A program made the translations under genes and the position numbers. The notes under the pieces are model-generated. The model was not told the DNA's origin. It ran no database searches and worked only from the letters and a program-made list of their open reading frames with translations. Positions 60,353 through 64,000 of a stretch of 64,000 nucleotides of DNA are shown piece after piece (position 1 is the first letter of the stretch; every line of letters begins with the position of its first letter). The stretch comes from Rhodohalobacter sulfatireducens (GTDB taxonomy: Bacteria > Bacteroidota > Rhodothermia > Balneolales > Balneolaceae): positions 434,001 through 498,000 of the forward strand of contig NZ_JAKLWS010000001.1 in the NCBI RefSeq assembly GCF_022012475.1. Reading direction: 5' to 3'.

Positions 60353-61930
60353 TCAGTTCGTCACAAATTCAACCAGGAAGCTCAGCGATGTATTCATCAG
60401 TTCAATCGCCGGCGCCGGGTAGATGCCGAGAAAAACGATGAGGATAATCAGCGGTGTAAATGCGAGGATTTCTCGCGGTGTGAGATCTTTAAGATCTTTC
60501 AGTTTGTCAGGCCGTTCCCCAAGGTATACTCGCTGAACCGTCCACAAAATATATCCCGCAGTGAAGATGATGCCTGTTACGGATATCATGGTAATCCACT
60601 TGTAAGCTTCGAATGCCCCCAGGAAGGAGAAGAGTTCACTCACAAATCCGTTCAATCCCGGCAGGCCAAGTCCGGCAAACATGCCGATCATTGCAACGCC
60701 GGTATACTTGGGCATCTGGTTTGCAATTCCCCCGAAATCGTAGAGTCCGCGGGTATGTGTCCTGTCGTAGAGTACACCTACTGAGAGGAAGAGTACGGCT
60801 GTAATTATTCCGTGGTTGAACATCTGCAAAACACCGCCAACCATTCCCTGCGTGTTGAGTGCAGCAATACCAAGCACTACAATACCCATATGACTGATGG
60901 ATGAATAGGCGATCAGTTTCTTGAAATCGTCCTGGGCCATTGCACATAGCGCCCCGTAAATTATGCTGATCATTCCCAGGATCGCCATAAAGGTTACGAA
61001 GTACTGGGTTGCATCCGGGAAGATGGGGAAGTTTACGCGAAGAAGCCCGTAAGTTCCCAATTTCAGCAATATACCGGCCAAAATTACACTGATAGGTGTT
61101 GGTGCCTCAACGTGGGCATCAGGCAGCCAGGTATGAAATGGAAAGAGTGGTATTTTAATCGCAAAGTTTATAAACAGTGCCATCCAGGCAACGTAGCGCC
61201 AGGTTGTATCAACACCGGTTAAGAGTCCCCCTTCAATATAATTCTCCGGATTCATCATATGGAGCATATTGAAGGTGTGAACGGTCTGTCCGGTTGCAGG
61301 GTCGGTATAAGCAACACTAAAGTAGAGAGCAAGCATGGCAAGCAGCATCAGTATACCGCCAACAAATGTATAGAGGAAAAACTTAATAGCCGCATATTCT
61401 CGTCTTGGGCCGCCCCAGAGGCCAATCAAAAAGTACATTGGCAGAAGCATCACTTCCCAGAAAATGAAGAACAGGAAGAAATCAAGCGCAACAAATACAC
61501 CCATCATCCCGGTTACCAACAGCAGGTAAAGTGCAAAATAACCCTTCACCATCTTCTTAATATTCCATGAAGAGATCACCCCGATCAAACCGATCAGTGA
61601 GGTAAGAATTACCATAATTGCGCTGAGGCCGTCCAGCCCGAGGAAGTAGGTAATTTCAATGCGTCCAACCCATGGAACAGAATCGACTGTGATCCAACTA
61701 AAATGTTCAACGAACTGGAAGGTTTCCGCTTCGTTGATACCAATTTTTGTTCGATCAAAAACCGAAAAGATGACGATTGCCAAAACAAGCTGGATACCCG
61801 TGGCGACAGCTGCCGTCCAGCGAATGGCATTTTCGTTTTTCCCGGGTATCAGCAGTACGGCCGCCATCCCCAAAATCGGGATAAAAACAAGCCAGGTTAG
61901 AATACCAATGCCTAATATTTGAAGTTCCAT
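60353..61930 (-). CDS. nuoM: NADH-quinone oxidoreductase subunit M
   Basis: The 525-residue membrane subunit has the antiporter-like signatures KIPLFPFHTWLPDAHVEAPTPISVILAGILLKLGTYGLLR and KKLIAYSSISHMGIVVLG, and a Glu in the fifth helix (FFIFWEVMLLPMYFLIG). It lies between nuoL and nuoN in the standard order. The start at 61930 is close to the usual N-terminus. Confidence 0.95.
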   Translation of the reverse strand: MELQILGIGILTWLVFIPILGMAAVLLIPGKNENAIRWTAAVATGIQLVLAIVIFSVFDRTKIGINEAETFQFVEHFSWITVDSVPWVGRIEITYFLGLDGLSAIMVILTSLIGLIGVISSWNIKKMVKGYFALYLLLVTGMMGVFVALDFFLFFIFWEVMLLPMYFLIGLWGGPRREYAAIKFFLYTFVGGILMLLAMLALYFSVAYTDPATGQTVHTFNMLHMMNPENYIEGGLLTGVDTTWRYVAWMALFINFAIKIPLFPFHTWLPDAHVEAPTPISVILAGILLKLGTYGLLRVNFPIFPDATQYFVTFMAILGMISIIYGALCAMAQDDFKKLIAYSSISHMGIVVLGIAALNTQGMVGGVLQMFNHGIITAVLFLSVGVLYDRTHTRGLYDFGGIANQMPKYTGVAMIGMFAGLGLPGLNGFVSELFSFLGAFEAYKWITMISVTGIIFTAGYILWTVQRVYLGERPDKLKDLKDLTPREILAFTPLIILIVFLGIYPAPAIELMNTSLSFLVEFVTN

Positions 61931-61975
61931 AGTAACCGTTCTCTTATTGTTTTTCTTTCAATATCGTTAAGTCAT

Positions 61976-64000
61976 TTATAAGAACAGGATGAAAAGCACC
62001 AGGAAGCTGAATACTACGTAAACCAGGTATACCTGAACTTTTCCCGTTTGAATTTTACTGAGCAATCCGCCGGCCCTGTCAGCCGTGTTCGCAGTTGCGT
62101 TAACCAAGCCGTCTACAACGTTGTTATCAATCCAGCCGCTGATGCTCGATATAATTTTTGTGATATGTGCGGAACCATTCACAATGCCATCGATGATATT
62201 CTCATCAAACCATCGCAATATCTTCGTCAGAATAATGGTACCCCCTACAAAAGCCTTGCTATAGAACTCATCGAAATACCATTTGTTGAAAGCTCCTTTG
62301 TAAAGTACTCCCGCATGTTCTGCAAGTTTATCTGCATTGACTTTCTTCCATTGATACATCGCAAAAGCCAATAACACACCGGCACCGGCCATCAGGATAG
62401 AGATAATCATCGCCATACCGTGAATGTTTTCTACCGCTTCGTGAAACACGTGGGCCGAGGCGGGTTGAATCAGTTCGGGGACAACGCTCATCGGTTGTTC
62501 TATCGCTGCATAAAACCAACCGCTTGCAGCACCCAATGGATTGAAACTGTAGAATACAAAGAGGGATAAAGCAGCCAGGACCATCAATGGAACCGTCATC
62601 ACTTTTGGAGACTCTTTGATCCCTGAAATGATTGATTCATCCGCTGGTTTTCCATGGAATGTGAGAATGAGCAGCCGGAACATGTACAAGGCTGTCATCG
62701 CAGCAACGGCAAATCCGATGACCGGGAGTATCCAGTGGCCGTTCATCGTGCTGAAGGCAAGAGTACCGGCCAAGATCTCATCTTTGCTTAGGAAACCGGA
62801 TGTGAAAGGAATACCCGATATAGCCAACGTAAATACCAAAAATGTGATATAGGTAATCGGCATTTTTGATTTCAGGCCGCCCATATTTCGGACATCCTGG
62901 GCATCTGTATGATGATCTTTTGCTTTGTGCAAACTTTCATGCATCGCATAGATCACGCTTCCTGCACCCAGAAAAAGCCCGGCTTTAAAAGCCGCGTGTG
63001 TTACAAGGTGCATAAACCCGGCAGTGAAAGCGCCCACTCCCAGTGCCATGATCATATACCCAAGCTGACTGATTGTAGAGTAGGCCAACACCTTTTTGAT
63101 ATCAAACTGTGTGATTGCAATTGTTGCCGCAATTAAAGAAGTAATGGCCCCGATATAAGCAATCACCAACAAGGCGTCTGATGTGAGCATTGGAAAAACT
63201 CGTGCTACAAGATAAACGCCTGCGGCCACCATGGTAGCGGCATGTATTAGAGCACTGACCGGCGTTGGGCCTTCCATCGCGTCGGGCAGCCAAACGTGAA
63301 GCGGGAACTGGGCTGATTTTCCTACCGCTCCGCAGAAAATCAGAATACCGGCGGCTGTCAGCCATTGTTCACTTCCAAAAGGAAGCTGTCCGCTGTTGAT
63401 TGAACTGAATATCGCTTCAAATGTGAAAGTTGAGTAGGAGAAGAAGAGGATCATAATCCCGATAAACATCCCGAAGTCTCCAATTCGGTTGACAATAAAC
63501 GCTTTATTTGCCGCATTTGATGCCGATTTTTTTTCATACCAGTGACCAATCAGCAGATAGGAACTGATACCAACCAACTCCCAGGCCGCATACATCAGCA
63601 GCAGGTTATTTGTGATAACAATCCCCAGCATTGAAAAAGAGAACAAGCCGAGGTAGGCATAGTATCGCGAGTATCGAACATCATCCTTCATGTATCCCAT
63701 GGAGAAGAAATGAACAAGAGTACTCACCAGGGTAACCACAACCAGCATGACCGCTGCAAGATTATCGATTGCAATTCCAATCTCGATACTCCCGGAACCA
63801 ATCAGTACCCATGTAAATGAATGAGATATCATCTCTTCGGAATGCGAACTGACTTTATTAATCAGCAGGTATATAGACAGAAGTAAAGAAATTGAGATGA
63901 GACCGGAGGAAAGCCAGTCACCCTGCCTGGGTAATTTTTTACCAAAGAAGATCATCAGGACAAATCCCAGTAAGGGTAACAGAAGAATGATTATCGGTAT
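61976..64000 (-). CDS. nuoL: NADH-quinone oxidoreductase subunit L (partial, N-terminus beyond window)
   Basis: The frame stays open to the right edge: codons before the Met at 63955 read IPIIILLLPLLGFVL, the usual first helix of NuoL, so the true start lies outside the window. Visible are 15 codons plus 659 residues. Motifs: AWELVGISSYLLIGHWYEK, QFPLHVWLPDAMEGPTPVSALIHAATMVAAGVYL and KKVLAYSTISQLGYMIMALGVG. The C-terminal lateral helix and anchor (about 560-659) are present. It is the distal ion-pumping subunit of complex I. Confidence 0.95.
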   Translation of the reverse strand: MPIIILLLPLLGFVLMIFFGKKLPRQGDWLSSGLISISLLLSIYLLINKVSSHSEEMISHSFTWVLIGSGSIEIGIAIDNLAAVMLVVVTLVSTLVHFFSMGYMKDDVRYSRYYAYLGLFSFSMLGIVITNNLLLMYAAWELVGISSYLLIGHWYEKKSASNAANKAFIVNRIGDFGMFIGIMILFFSYSTFTFEAIFSSINSGQLPFGSEQWLTAAGILIFCGAVGKSAQFPLHVWLPDAMEGPTPVSALIHAATMVAAGVYLVARVFPMLTSDALLVIAYIGAITSLIAATIAITQFDIKKVLAYSTISQLGYMIMALGVGAFTAGFMHLVTHAAFKAGLFLGAGSVIYAMHESLHKAKDHHTDAQDVRNMGGLKSKMPITYITFLVFTLAISGIPFTSGFLSKDEILAGTLAFSTMNGHWILPVIGFAVAAMTALYMFRLLILTFHGKPADESIISGIKESPKVMTVPLMVLAALSLFVFYSFNPLGAASGWFYAAIEQPMSVVPELIQPASAHVFHEAVENIHGMAMIISILMAGAGVLLAFAMYQWKKVNADKLAEHAGVLYKGAFNKWYFDEFYSKAFVGGTIILTKILRWFDENIIDGIVNGSAHITKIISSISGWIDNNVVDGLVNATANTADRAGGLLSKIQTGKVQVYLVYVVFSFLVLFILFL

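Overview
The window is bacterial chromosome, probably from a marine or halophilic member of the Balneolota/Rhodothermota branch of the FCB group. This is inferred from gene content: a sodium-type N-ATPase, ferredoxin-dependent 2-oxoacid oxidoreductases beside complex I, and secreted DUF1593 and GH3 proteins. Many genes have clear Shine-Dalgarno sequences, which fits Balneolota better than classical Bacteroidia, where they are weak. No rRNA, tRNA, CRISPR array, transposase or phage gene was recognised.

Layout. (a) 1-6470: carbohydrate and nucleoside utilisation, with a secreted glycoside hydrolase running off the left edge, two tandem DUF1593 nucleoside-hydrolase-like proteins (all minus strand) and a membrane-anchored GH3 enzyme (plus). 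(b) 6471-7875: a gene-free stretch packed with intergenic repeats. (c) 7876-11927: acyl-CoA ligase, SulP transporter and DinB/YfiT-like protein. (d) 12220-40833: a large stress and energy island. It opens with a PAS histidine kinase and a NarL-type regulator, then a second repeat-rich stretch (14312-15456), then Hsp20, SDR dehydrogenase, PEP synthase, a Met/Gln-rich secreted protein, an outer-membrane barrel, a solo GroEL, a Ca2+-type P-ATPase and a complete N-ATPase operon (atpDCQ-[antiporter]-RBEFAG). It continues with a DUF892 protein, an MMPL/RND exporter, DUF2267, a Trp-less dodecin, an alpha/beta hydrolase, an OB-fold protein, a phosphoribosyltransferase and a small membrane protein. (e) 41233-47765: mixed accessory genes (HAD phosphatase, YdjC deacetylase, collagen-like lipoprotein, small membrane and lipoproteins), partly AT-rich and gene-poor. 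(f) 47766-64000: a redox block with plant-type ferredoxin-NADP reductase on the plus strand. On the minus strand, in transcription order, lie nuoL, nuoM, nuoN, a helical protein, two IscR-like Rrf2 regulators with a decayed ferredoxin between them, pyruvate:ferredoxin oxidoreductase, a DHOD-like protein, ferredoxin, and 2-oxoacid:ferredoxin oxidoreductase.

How the genes may work together. In (d) chaperones, ion pumps, envelope proteins and PEP synthase lie behind one two-component system, which suggests a regulon for surviving low energy or membrane stress. An N-ATPase is thought to pump ions out using ATP. Here a CPA2-type antiporter gene is embedded in its operon with overlapping reading frames, so ATP-driven ion export and Na+(K+)/H+ exchange may be produced together. 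In (f) pyruvate and 2-oxoacid oxidation would reduce ferredoxin, FNR would link it to NADP(H), and complex I would use reducing power for ion pumping, with Fe-S-sensing Rrf2 proteins as likely regulators.

All functions are read from sequence motifs without database searches. Starts were chosen from Shine-Dalgarno spacing, overlaps and family ends, and are uncertain where stated.
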